Source of the DNA: an uncultured Saprospiraceae bacterium
GTDB lineage: Bacteria > Bacteroidota > Bacteroidia > Chitinophagales > Saprospiraceae
Direction: 5' to 3'
Length of the DNA: 56,120 nucleotides
NCBI GenBank assembly: GCA_938010715.1
Contig: CALLVG010000047.1
Coordinates: 1 to 56,120 of the forward strand
Shown here: in pieces, positions 34,510-43,025 of the stretch
How positions within the stretch are numbered: the stretch's first letter is position 1
Layout: each line of letters begins with the position of its first letter
The notes under the pieces: model-generated
The model's input: the letters and a program-made list of their open reading frames with translations, nothing else
What the model was told of the DNA's origin: nothing
The model's database searches: none
Program-made: the position numbers and the translations under genes

Positions 34510-37008
34510 TTAAAAATCTTCACCACCTCCATCAAATCCACCTCCGTTTCCTCTTCTTCTTTTCTTTCTGTCTTGCTCTCCAAATTGGTAGCTAAATGCC
34601 AAACTAACTGCCTGACCAGGTCGCTGAAATTGACGCCTCATCAAAGTACTTGGAGTTTCTAAATCGAATCTAAATTTTCTACTATTAAATGGGTCAGAAA
34701 ACTTGACTGTAATTGAGCCACGTTTTTTTAAAATAGGTTTTCTAAAGGCGAGGTCAGTCCATACAAAAGGGTAGCGCGTGCCCTGGGGCGTAGCTGCTTT
34801 AGAACGATAGAAAACCATCCATTGAATACTCATGTCTTTCCAAACTGTGAAATTAGAAACAATTCTACCGCTCCATTGGAATCCAGATGAAGTTGCACCG
34901 TCCAACACTTCGCCCGCATCAATGGTTTGCCAATAACCACTTAAACTACCATTCATGCTCAACCATTTTTTTTGGCGGAAACTTCCAATGAATTCAACTC
35001 CATAATCTTGCCTTGATTCAAAATTATCAGTCGTGCTGATATTGACACCTGGCACAGAAGTCAAGTCAAGAAAACGTCCAAAAGCATCATTTACATCGCG
35101 AAAGAAAAAATTGGTATTGAAGGTTCCTTTTTCAAAACTTTTCAAATATCCAATTTCATAAGAGTTGATAAATTCTGGTTTTAAAAATGGATTTCCTACA
35201 CGCCAATTAGTTGGATTACTGATATCAATTGCTGGGTTTAATTGTCGGCCCCTTGGTCGATTTACTCGACGGCTATAATTCAATTGAACTTTGCCACTTT
35301 CGGAAAACGGATAGGCAATCGCAGCAGTTGGATAAAGCTCGAAGTAGTTGTTTTCAATGGGAAAATTTTCAATTATGGTAAATCTTTGGTCTTCCAAATT
35401 GCTGGTTGTAAATGCTTGTTCGGCACGCAAGCCGAAGGAGTATTCAATTTTTCCTTCGTTGCCAGCAATCAAACCATAAAGAGCATAAACATCTTCGTCA
35501 TATTTGAAAACGTTTGTAAAAGTGTCATTTTTTATAAATTCATTTTTACTAAAATCAAAATCATTTCGTTCATAATCGCTGCTTCTATCGGCAATTGTAA
35601 CTCGGTATCCCGTTTCAAATTTCCAATTATTTTTCCATTTTTGAGTATAATCGCCTTGGAGTAACCACTTTGAATCTTCATCAAAAACTGGTGTGTTTTG
35701 TCGAAGCTGTTGAGGTGTCAAGTTGCCTTGAGCATCAAAAAAATCTTCCTCAAATTGCTCAAGTTCCAATTCTTCTGATTGAGCAAATGAAGCCATCAAA
35801 GTTAAGGTTTGATCCTCATTATTGAACGTTTTGTTGTAGGTAGCAGAGTAGTCAAAATTTTGTTCCTCTTCTGTGTCCCTATCCGTTCTTTCTGAACGCT
35901 CCGTCAGCAGTTTCTCATTATCAAAAAATTGAAAAGTATTGAGTCCATCCGAGTAGCTTTCTCGCGGACTATAAGTGCCACTCAAAGACAACACCGAACG
36001 CGCATTAAAATAATATTCAAATCCGCCAGTGAAGGTGTGAGAGGTTCTGAATCCATCAGCATCAAAATTGATTTCTTCAAAATCAATAGTCGGTAAAAGG
36101 TTATCGGTATCAATGAACCCTCTGCGTAAGCGCCTCCCGTTTCTATAACTGTAATTTGAAAATAAGTTGAATTTGCCAATTCTGTAATTCAAATTTAAAG
36201 CAGCCTGTTTGCTTCGATAGGAATCATAGGATACCGTTGCATTTAAATTGAAGCCTTGCTTATTTTGTTTTTTTGTAATGATATTGATGATACCCGTTTG
36301 CCCTTCTGGAGAATATTTTGCCGAGGGATTGGTCATCACTTCGATTCTTTTGATAATATTGGCAGGTATTTGTTGCAAAATGGCCGTCCTACCCAAACCT
36401 GTCAAAGCAGAAGGGCGACCATTGACAAATATTTTTACATTCGAATTACCGCGTAAACTGACATTACCATCAATATCAACTTCTACAGAAGGTAAGTTTT
36501 TTAAGATTTCAGTTGCATCTCCGCTGACGGCTCCCAAATCTTTATCTACATTAAAAACTCTTTTGTCTAATCCGAATTGGACCATTTCTCTTTTGGCTAT
36601 GACCTCAACCTCGTCAAGTTGCTGAGTATCTTCTTGTAAATAGACTTGCCCAACTCGTCCAAATTGGTTGTCAGCATTGAGTTCAATTTTTTCCTTTAGA
36701 AATGGTTTGTAGCCTAAGAAATTGATTTTCAAATCATAAGTTCCGTAATCCAAATCTTTTAAGAAAAAACGGCCATTTTCTTTGCTGTTTTCTCCAGCAA
36801 CCATTTCATCTGTACCTGTTTTGAAAACGGCAATACTGGCAAAGCCAATGCCCAATCCAGTGCTTTCGTCCAAAATTTTGCCGACAATTGCTCCTTTGTT
36901 CGGCGCTAATTTCATGCGCCCTTCACCTCCTCTGCCACGTCCGGGTGGTTGGGTGAAAAGAGCAAAACTGATCAATCCAAAAAGGAGAACTAATGAATTT
37001 TTTTTCAT
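34510..37008 (-). CDS. Outer-membrane beta-barrel receptor (TonB-dependent receptor-like)
   Basis: An 832-aa outer-membrane protein. A signal peptide (MKKNSLVLLFGLISFALFTQ) precedes a short Gly/Arg-rich stretch (PPGRGRGGEGRMK). A carboxypeptidase-regulatory-like beta-sandwich follows (GAIVGKILDESTGLGIGFAS to IELNADNQ). The plug domain has LKNLPSVEVDIDGNVSLRGN and VKIFVNGRPSALTG. The rest is a beta-barrel (GYWQTIDAGEVLDG region and other alternating strands) of the outer_membrane beta-barrel family PF14905 type. It ends in a Gly/Arg/Asp-rich tail (RKKRRRGNGGGFDGGGEDF), which is unusual because barrels normally end with an aromatic residue; it does end in Phe. The ligand is unknown. Confidence 0.88.
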   Translation of the reverse strand: MKKNSLVLLFGLISFALFTQPPGRGRGGEGRMKLAPNKGAIVGKILDESTGLGIGFASIAVFKTGTDEMVAGENSKENGRFFLKDLDYGTYDLKINFLGYKPFLKEKIELNADNQFGRVGQVYLQEDTQQLDEVEVIAKREMVQFGLDKRVFNVDKDLGAVSGDATEILKNLPSVEVDIDGNVSLRGNSNVKIFVNGRPSALTGLGRTAILQQIPANIIKRIEVMTNPSAKYSPEGQTGIINIITKKQNKQGFNLNATVSYDSYRSKQAALNLNYRIGKFNLFSNYSYRNGRRLRRGFIDTDNLLPTIDFEEINFDADGFRTSHTFTGGFEYYFNARSVLSLSGTYSPRESYSDGLNTFQFFDNEKLLTERSERTDRDTEEEQNFDYSATYNKTFNNEDQTLTLMASFAQSEELELEQFEEDFFDAQGNLTPQQLRQNTPVFDEDSKWLLQGDYTQKWKNNWKFETGYRVTIADRSSDYERNDFDFSKNEFIKNDTFTNVFKYDEDVYALYGLIAGNEGKIEYSFGLRAEQAFTTSNLEDQRFTIIENFPIENNYFELYPTAAIAYPFSESGKVQLNYSRRVNRPRGRQLNPAIDISNPTNWRVGNPFLKPEFINSYEIGYLKSFEKGTFNTNFFFRDVNDAFGRFLDLTSVPGVNISTTDNFESRQDYGVEFIGSFRQKKWLSMNGSLSGYWQTIDAGEVLDGATSSGFQWSGRIVSNFTVWKDMSIQWMVFYRSKAATPQGTRYPFVWTDLAFRKPILKKRGSITVKFSDPFNSRKFRFDLETPSTLMRRQFQRPGQAVSLAFSYQFGEQDRKKRRRGNGGGFDGGGEDF

Positions 37009-37027
37009 GGTATTTGTTTCTTTAATA

Positions 37028-37066
37028 ATTTGAGTTGAAGAGGGAAGGTAATTTTTGTGTAATACT
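37028..37066 (+). repeat. Right-end fragment of the 121-bp element
   Basis: GAGTTGAAGAGGGAAGGTAA followed by TTTTTGTGTAATACT matches the right third of the 121-bp element at 34355-34475 with a few changes. It lies 20 bp upstream of the receptor gene start, in the same orientation as copy A beyond the gene's 3' end. Confidence 0.6.
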
Positions 37067-37092
37067 AAATGAATTCATTTACTATTACCAAT

Positions 37093-37131
37093 AAAAAAAC
37101 AGGCACTCAAAACTAATTGAGTGCCTGTTTT
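37093..37131 (-). terminator. Terminator downstream of beta-helix gene 1
   Basis: Stem AAACAGGCACTCAA / TTGAGTGCCTGTTT with a 6-nt loop and an A-run on the left, which is a T-run on the minus strand. It lies 26 bp past the stop of the 37157 gene. Confidence 0.85.
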
Positions 37132-37156
37132 AGTACTATTGAACGAAATCCTTTGG

Positions 37157-39562
37157 CTAAAGTTTAATCATTCGTTTTGAAATGGTTTGATTTCCATTTT
37201 TCAAAACTAAATAATAAGAACCTTTTGGCAAATGATTGACTCTAATGGCAAAGTCTTGCTTTTCAGATGTTTTTGAAAAGGCTTTTCTTTCTAATAACTG
37301 ACCATTGATGTTGATGATGTCTAATTCAAATTCACCTTTCCAATCGTTATCTACGGTTAAGGTAGTTTGGAAAACCACTGGATTTGGAGTCAATTTTAAA
37401 TTTTTATCATCTTCAATAATGTCTTTTGTTGATACATTTCCTTGGAACTCATAAGCACCAATATCTGTCTGACCAGTACGACCATTTCCATCCAAATCGG
37501 TTGGAGGTGCACCTGCTGAGACACCTGCTTCAATAAATGGACTTCCTTCCAATATATGATAATCGAAGCTTGCTGCATCTGCATACGACGGAGATTCTTT
37601 TGAATCACTTAAATCAAGCGTCGCATCAAAAATACCATCTGTTGTATTGTTATTGGAGAAATTTCCGCCCAAAGAAACAACCAACGTGTTGCCAGCTTCA
37701 ACTCCGTAATTATTCGAAAAGCCATTCGTAAACGCATTATTTTGAAGGAAGAGGGTTGCGGCTGTGGAGTCTTCTGTCCAGGTTGCGATGCCAGCTGCCA
37801 ACTCTCCAAAATTGTCAGCGAGCGTATTGTTCGTCATTTTTACTGTCAATTCATTCGGGCCAGAAGCATTCATCGAAATTGCACCTCCAGTACCAATCTC
37901 ATTCGCGATATTATTGACAAAAAGACAATTTGCAATATTTGAATTCGCATTTCCAATATTCAGACCGCCACCTTGCGTTGCAGCCAAGTTAAAATTGAAA
38001 ATGGTATTGGTTAGATTTAGAGTTGATAAATCCAAAGAATCTTCTCCCATAGAAAAGCCACCGGCAATGCCAGAGGATTGATTCCCTTCAAAACTACAAT
38101 TTTCTACAGTTACATTTTGGCCACCGCCACAAAAAGCTCCTGCACCGTTTACTTCAGCGGTGTTACTAAAAAAAGTTGTGTTTTTATAAGTAAGCGAAGT
38201 GTAATCACTTTGAGCATAAGTTCCCCCTCCGAAACGTGCTGTATTCGTATCAAAAATACAATCTTCATAAGTCACATTTGCCCCGAAACCTGCCGTTGCA
38301 CCACCACCACTTGTCAATGCTTCATTGCCTTTAAAAGTTGTTCCTTTTACAACTGCAAAAGTAGAATCTCCGTAAATGGTAAGACCTCCTCCCCAGCCAC
38401 CGCCAGCATTGTTTCCTTCAAAAGTACAATCGGTAATAGTGAGTCGCTTTGCATCACCATTTGCATTTACGGCACCTCCTGTGCTTGCTGCAGTATTATT
38501 GGTAAAATTGCAATTTAGTAAATGTAAACTTCCTGTAAAGGTTCTAACTGCTCCACCTCCCCAGCTACTCGCAAAATTTCCGTTGAAATTACAATCTTTG
38601 ATGAGCATGTTATCTGCTTCTTGTTCTGCAAGCGGAAAATCTCTGTAGTCTCCATAAATCCCCCCGCCATTGGTCGCACTGTTGTTTGAAAAGGTACAAC
38701 CTTGAATAGTCAAGTTTCTGGTGTGCCAATTGAACATTCCTCCACCTGAACCTGTGTCGTTGATATTGTCATTGAATTCGCAATTTGTAACTGTAATATT
38801 ATTACATCGGCTTGGATATAGGGCGCCTCTATTCACTGCGTTATCAAAGAATTGGCAATCTTTTACCTCTATATTTTGAGTTCTAAGAATATAAAATGTA
38901 GCTTGATCAAAGGCCGTATTTTTATAAAATCTACAATTTTGAACAATCGAATTGGAAGTTATTCCTTCCAATAGCAATAATCCTACACCTGAACCACCAT
39001 AATTGCCCGTAAAATCACAACGAGAAATAGACACTCTGGCTTCAGAATAGATACCAGCACCTCTTCTCAAGAAAAGCGGGATGTCGATTGAATCATTGAA
39101 CGCAAGATTTGTACCTCCAGTAACGGTCAATGCATCGATGATGACCATTTCTGCCGAGCTATCAATGAGCATAACATGAACTGAGTTGTCTTCTCTATTG
39201 ATAAAGTTATTTCCAAAAACATCATCTCTAGCTAAATCACCACTGATTATAGTTGGATTTGAATCTATCACTCTATCATCTTGACTGGTTTCGGTTCCCG
39301 CAAAGCCACCAAAAATATTGACTGGCCGATTTACATTAAAAGTAGAAAAGGTATCTAATGATCCAGCGCCTGGTGTGTAGATTCCAGCTGCAATCCAAAT
39401 GGTATTATCGGAAGAATCATCTAATGCCGATTGCAAATCAGTGTAGGCATTGTCCCAAGAGGTGCCGTCATTTGCGCCAATAGCGGAATGATTGACATAT
39501 AATTGTGCTTGCAATAAGCCGCACGAAACAAATAAAAACGCGAGGAGTATAGTTTTTTTCAT
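37157..39562 (-). CDS. Secreted right-handed beta-helix protein with T9SS type A domain, paralogue 1
   Basis: An 801-aa secreted protein. The signal peptide is MKKTILLAFLFVSCGLLQAQ. The domain that follows (LYVNHSAIGANDGTSWDNAY, TDLQSALD) is the start seen in choice-of-anchor-Q/pectate-lyase-like proteins. Then come about 20 beta-helix turns with patterns such as CxFxGNxAxxGGG and NxTFxxNxA. A DLDGNGRTGQTDIGAYEFQG motif closes the helix. The type A sorting domain is LKLTPNPVVFQTTLTVDNDW to RMIKL. The frame is open to 39601, but the signal peptide fixes the start at ATG 39562. Role: likely polysaccharide-binding or adhesin; catalysis is not shown. Paralogous to the gene at 39951. Confidence 0.9.
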   Translation of the reverse strand: MKKTILLAFLFVSCGLLQAQLYVNHSAIGANDGTSWDNAYTDLQSALDDSSDNTIWIAAGIYTPGAGSLDTFSTFNVNRPVNIFGGFAGTETSQDDRVIDSNPTIISGDLARDDVFGNNFINREDNSVHVMLIDSSAEMVIIDALTVTGGTNLAFNDSIDIPLFLRRGAGIYSEARVSISRCDFTGNYGGSGVGLLLLEGITSNSIVQNCRFYKNTAFDQATFYILRTQNIEVKDCQFFDNAVNRGALYPSRCNNITVTNCEFNDNINDTGSGGGMFNWHTRNLTIQGCTFSNNSATNGGGIYGDYRDFPLAEQEADNMLIKDCNFNGNFASSWGGGAVRTFTGSLHLLNCNFTNNTAASTGGAVNANGDAKRLTITDCTFEGNNAGGGWGGGLTIYGDSTFAVVKGTTFKGNEALTSGGGATAGFGANVTYEDCIFDTNTARFGGGTYAQSDYTSLTYKNTTFFSNTAEVNGAGAFCGGGQNVTVENCSFEGNQSSGIAGGFSMGEDSLDLSTLNLTNTIFNFNLAATQGGGLNIGNANSNIANCLFVNNIANEIGTGGAISMNASGPNELTVKMTNNTLADNFGELAAGIATWTEDSTAATLFLQNNAFTNGFSNNYGVEAGNTLVVSLGGNFSNNNTTDGIFDATLDLSDSKESPSYADAASFDYHILEGSPFIEAGVSAGAPPTDLDGNGRTGQTDIGAYEFQGNVSTKDIIEDDKNLKLTPNPVVFQTTLTVDNDWKGEFELDIININGQLLERKAFSKTSEKQDFAIRVNHLPKGSYYLVLKNGNQTISKRMIKL

Positions 39563-39586
39563 TACGAAAGTTTTTAAAATTATTTG

Positions 39587-39719
39587 CTGAGTACAGGACA
39601 AAACATAGTTTTACTAAACTTCGCTTTCGCTAAATGCACTGATTTAATTAATTCTATTCACGAATTTTTTAGAAATTAAGTTTAGTAAACCTCTTATTTT
39701 ACTTTTGTCCTGTACTTAA
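39587..39719 (+). mobile_element. 133-bp MITE (GTACAGGAC family), copy 3
   Basis: The ends are CTGAGTACAGGACAAAACAT and TTTTGTCCTGTACTTAA, with the inner pair TTTACTAAACTT / AAGTTTAGTAAA conserved, but the middle differs from copies 1 and 2. A 9-bp direct repeat AATTATTTG flanks it at 39578-39586 and 39720-39728 (the match extends to 13 bp if the element's outer bases are included). It lies 25 bp upstream of the beta-helix gene 1 ATG, so it must be in its leader or promoter. Confidence 0.8.
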
Positions 39720-39831
39720 AATTATTTGTTACGAAGATAATTATTGTCGGGATTAAAAGATTATCAATCTACTTGTTTTGGTCTATATGTCACATGTTAA
39801 AAATTATAAATTGTATTTTATTAATAAAAAA

Positions 39832-39863
39832 TACGGGTTGCGAAGATAAGTTCGCAACCCGTA
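39832..39863 (-). terminator. Terminator downstream of beta-helix gene 2
   Basis: Perfect 13-bp stem TACGGGTTGCGAA / TTCGCAACCCGTA with a 6-nt loop. The A-run to its left is a T-run on the minus strand, 88 bp past the stop of the 39951 gene. Confidence 0.85.
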
Positions 39864-39950
39864 GATTTGTATTTGAAAGTTGAATGTTAAAAATTGGACA
39901 ATTCGCATTAGGAACCTCTAATTTTCCAATTAATAACTTTCAAAAAAAAA

Positions 39951-42344
39951 TTAGATTTTGATTAATTTTTTAGAAATGGCGCGTTGATTATTCTTTAGAA
40001 TCAAAACGTAACTGCCTGATTTTAAGTGATTTGTATAAAGTACGAAGTCTTCCTTTTGATGCGTTTTTATCAATTTTTCTATTAAAATTAATTTTCCATT
40101 CAAATCAAATACTTCCATTCTTATCTCACCTGTCCAGTCATTTTCAATAGCAATTGTTGTCATGTAATTTGCTGGATTTGGTGTGAGTAATACAGCGCCA
40201 TTGTCTTGCTGTAGGTTTGCTGTTCCGACTGTTTGTGTAAATTCAAATGCACCAATATCAACTTGATTCGTTCTTGAATTTCCTTCCAAATCTGTAAGCG
40301 GAGCACCAGTTTCGATGCCCGTATCAATCAATGGGCTTCCTTCCATCAAATGATAATCATTGGCAGATGGATTCGAGAACATTGGATTTCTATCATCATT
40401 ATTAAAATCAGAAGCATTGTTGAAGTAGTTCACAGTTGATTGGTCAGACGAGAAATTTCCACCCAAAGATTGGACAACTGCGTTACCAGCCGCGATACCA
40501 TAATTTGGCCCCAAATTGTTGACAAACGCATTGTTGAGCAATTGTAATTGTGCTGCGGTATTGTTTGCAGTCCAGGTAGAAATTCCTGCTGCAAGACTAC
40601 CTTCATTATCTGCAAATGTTGAATTAGTAATATTTAGAAACAAGTCAAAATTACCCGTCGCGTTAGTCGAAATTGCTCCACCAATACCTGCATCTATTGC
40701 TTTGTTTTTAGTAAATAAACTACTGACAATGTTCGTGTTAGCGGATGAAATATTCAAAGCGCCGCCTTCTTCGTTTGCAGTGTTATTATTGAAAATTGTA
40801 TTGGTAATATTCATTTGGGCTAAATCTGCACCTTCTTCTACGATATTGATTGCGCCACCAGTTTTAGCAGTATTTCTTTCAAATTTTGAATTTTCGATGG
40901 TAAGATTTCCTTCTCCAGTTAGGCTAATCGCACCGCCAAAGTTTTCACTTGAGTTGGAGAGATAGGTGGTGTTTTTGATGGTTGCTATTGTCTTCTTATC
41001 TTGAACAAACATTGCGCCTCCCCAACGCGCAGTGTTACTTGCAAAAAGACAATCTTCAAAAGTCCCATCTGCTCCCATGCCGAGTAGAACTCCACCTCCA
41101 GCAGTCGAAGCGTTGTTTTTTAGAATGGTAGAGTTTTTAATAATTACAAAAGTAGATTCATCAAAAAATGACATTCCAGCTCCATTTCCAGCTTCATTTC
41201 CTTCGATAGTGCAATTACTTATTAAGGCATGTTTTTCTGAACCGCCAGCATAAATAGCACCACCAGTTTCAGCTGCTTTGTTTCTATTAAAGCTACAGGC
41301 TAATGCTTCAAAAGAACTTTTCCAAGCATAAATTGCAGCTCCTTTTTGCCCAGCAATATTATCTGAGAAGTTACAATTCTGAATCAAAATATTGTCCACA
41401 TCTTGGTTAGAAAATGGAGTAGATTGATTGTTGATGAAAATGGCAGAACCATTGGTAGAAACATTATTTGTAAAAGAACAATCAACAATATCAAGCTGTT
41501 TGGACTGCCATGAAAAAATGCCTGCACCATTCCCTGCATTGCTTTGATTGTATGAAAAATTACAATTGGTCAAAACAATATTTGAACTTTCAAAAGCATG
41601 GACGCTTCCACGGTTGGTGATGTTGTCACTAAAATCACATGAATTTACTTGAATATCTCTCGTATCTTCTAAATGAAGAGGCCCTCTATCGAAACTTTTG
41701 TTTTTGTAAAATTTACTATTCTGAATAATAGAACCTTTGGTTTGGTCAGTTCCTAAATGAACTGCGCAACCATTTCCACCAATATTTCCGTAGAAATTAC
41801 ATTTGTTGATAGAGATCTTACTACTAGAATGAATCGCGGCTCCTGAATATAAAAAAGGGTCGAGGTTTGTATTAATTTCACTGTTGGAACCACCTGCAAA
41901 AGCAAGTCCGTCAAATGTAACATTACCCGCTGATGACTCAATTACCACAATATGCAAAACATTATCTGCTCGATTGAGATCGTTGTTTCCGAAGACGTCA
42001 TTTTGAGCCAAATCACCACTTAAAATTGTCTGATTTGCATCAATGACACGGTCGTCGGGCGTGGATTCCGTACCAATAAAACTACCGATAATATTGACTG
42101 GTCGATTGATTCTAAAAGTTGCGTTGGCATCCATGCTACCATTGTTGGGTAGATATGTACCTTTGGCAACCCAAATATCAGTTGTCGAGTTGTCATCAAT
42201 GGCTTGTTGCAAGTTGGTGTAGGCATCTTCCCAAGTAGTACCGTTATTAGCGCCTGTAGCGGCATTGTTAACAAAAATTCGGGGTTGTGCTTGCAATGTT
42301 ATTGCAAAAAAAAGAGCAATTAAGGGAATCAAAGTTTTTTTCAT
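39951..42344 (-). CDS. Secreted right-handed beta-helix protein with T9SS type A domain, paralogue 2
   Basis: A 797-aa paralogue of the 37157 gene, in the same order: signal peptide MKKTLIPLIALFFAITLQAQ, then FVNNAATGANNGTTWEDAYT, then DDRVIDANQTILSGDLAQND, beta-helix turns, TDLEGNSRTNQVDIGAFEF, and the type A domain VLLTPNPANYMTTIAIENDW to KKLIKI. The two proteins align throughout, so one arose by tandem duplication. The middle helix turns differ more than the ends. The start was moved from 42395 to ATG 42344 by the signal peptide. A MITE lies 148 bp upstream. Confidence 0.9.
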   Translation of the reverse strand: MKKTLIPLIALFFAITLQAQPRIFVNNAATGANNGTTWEDAYTNLQQAIDDNSTTDIWVAKGTYLPNNGSMDANATFRINRPVNIIGSFIGTESTPDDRVIDANQTILSGDLAQNDVFGNNDLNRADNVLHIVVIESSAGNVTFDGLAFAGGSNSEINTNLDPFLYSGAAIHSSSKISINKCNFYGNIGGNGCAVHLGTDQTKGSIIQNSKFYKNKSFDRGPLHLEDTRDIQVNSCDFSDNITNRGSVHAFESSNIVLTNCNFSYNQSNAGNGAGIFSWQSKQLDIVDCSFTNNVSTNGSAIFINNQSTPFSNQDVDNILIQNCNFSDNIAGQKGAAIYAWKSSFEALACSFNRNKAAETGGAIYAGGSEKHALISNCTIEGNEAGNGAGMSFFDESTFVIIKNSTILKNNASTAGGGVLLGMGADGTFEDCLFASNTARWGGAMFVQDKKTIATIKNTTYLSNSSENFGGAISLTGEGNLTIENSKFERNTAKTGGAINIVEEGADLAQMNITNTIFNNNTANEEGGALNISSANTNIVSSLFTKNKAIDAGIGGAISTNATGNFDLFLNITNSTFADNEGSLAAGISTWTANNTAAQLQLLNNAFVNNLGPNYGIAAGNAVVQSLGGNFSSDQSTVNYFNNASDFNNDDRNPMFSNPSANDYHLMEGSPLIDTGIETGAPLTDLEGNSRTNQVDIGAFEFTQTVGTANLQQDNGAVLLTPNPANYMTTIAIENDWTGEIRMEVFDLNGKLILIEKLIKTHQKEDFVLYTNHLKSGSYVLILKNNQRAISKKLIKI

Positions 42345-42491
42345 AAAGACCATAATTTGTAAAGTGAGGAATGTAAGTTTTCGGTATTTTCGCAAAAATA
42401 GGCCTTAAAATATATGAATGGATTTTAAATGGGGATTAATTTTATATATAAATTATTATAATGTATTTTAACGCAGATTATTAGGCTTTAT

Positions 42492-42625
42492 CTATGTACA
42501 GGATAAAATTAAAATAGGAGGTTTACTAAACTTGATTTTAATGTAACTTCCGATATCAACCTTTTAAAATCGAGCCTTTAATTTAAGGCGAAGCTTAGTA
42601 AACCTATGTTTTGTCCTGTACTAAG
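42492..42625 (-). mobile_element. 134-bp MITE (GTACAGGAC family), copy 2
   Basis: Reverse-complement copy of the element at 16587-16720, with the same length and only a handful of differences. The ends are CTATGTACAGGATAAAA and TTTTGTCCTGTACTAAG. A perfect 9-bp direct repeat AGGCTTTAT flanks it at 42483-42491 and 42626-42634. Confidence 0.88.
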
Positions 42626-42750
42626 AGGCTTTATACCCAAATAATTTGTAGCGCAACGCGAGCATGGATTGCTTTTTTTTGCTCTATGTCGAATGAAGTG
42701 GGTGAACCAATTTTCAATGAGTTGATTTAGCGAACCTCAGAGAGGCGGCA

Positions 42751-42764
42751 TCCGCCGCGGCGGA
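42751..42764. repeat. GC-rich perfect palindrome
   Basis: TCCGCCGCGGCGGA is a perfect 14-bp palindrome within GGCGGCATCCGCCGCGGCGG, in otherwise AT-rich DNA. It may be a protein-binding site or a hairpin of the surrounding element; no function is known. Confidence 0.5.
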
Positions 42765-42804
42765 CGGGTCTATTTTAGAATAAAGTTTAATATCCTTTTA
42801 AATT

Positions 42805-42966
42805 TAAGTAGTCTGACAAAATTATGTTAGAAAAACTTTTTGAGCTATTTTTTCGTCAATCAAGGCATTTTTTCTTTGCATATCCGTAGATACGGAACTA
42901 AAAAATCACGAAGAGTGGCGGAAAAAGAGCCGAAAAGTTATTAAGCTAATTCTGTCAGACTACTTA
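42805..42966. mobile_element. MITE-like element, TAAGTAG family, copy 2
   Basis: A 162-bp non-coding segment with near-perfect inverted repeats: left TAAGTAGTCTGACAAAATTA and right TAATTCTGTCAGACTACTTA (one mismatch). It is homologous, inverted, to the segment at 4100-4263. It ends about 60 bp upstream of the lipoprotein gene start. Confidence 0.75.
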
Positions 42967-43025
42967 GGTCATTCAATAATCAATACTACTTTTTATCTTT
43001 ACACAGAATTAACTACCCAACAAAC

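Larger units (their letters stand above)
42481..42790. mobile_element. TTAGACTTTAT-family element, copy 2, interrupted by a MITE
   Basis: The left end TTAGGCTTTAT (42481-42491) resumes after the 134-bp insertion as AGGCTTTATACCCAAATAAT (42626 onward) continuing TTGTAGCGCAACG. The right end is ATTTTAGAATAAAGTTTAA (to 42790). Without the insert the element is about 167 bp, close to the 164 bp of copy 1 at 5769-5932. It carries an unusually GC-rich stretch inside. Confidence 0.65.
42345..43025. other. Repeat island without genes
   Basis: A 681-bp stretch composed largely of mobile-element sequence. It holds a TTAGACTTTAT-type element (42481-42790) split near its left end by a 134-bp MITE (42492-42625), a GC-rich palindrome (42751-42764), and a TAAGTAG-family element (42805-42966). 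About 60 bp remain for the promoter of the following gene. Confidence 0.75.

Noticed and set aside
37396-41253. Plus-strand frames opposite the two beta-helix genes (for example 38078-38518 and 40516-40965)
   Set aside because: Their translations mirror the Asn/Ala/Thr-rich helix repeats and match nothing recognisable. The minus-strand genes have signal peptides and sorting domains.
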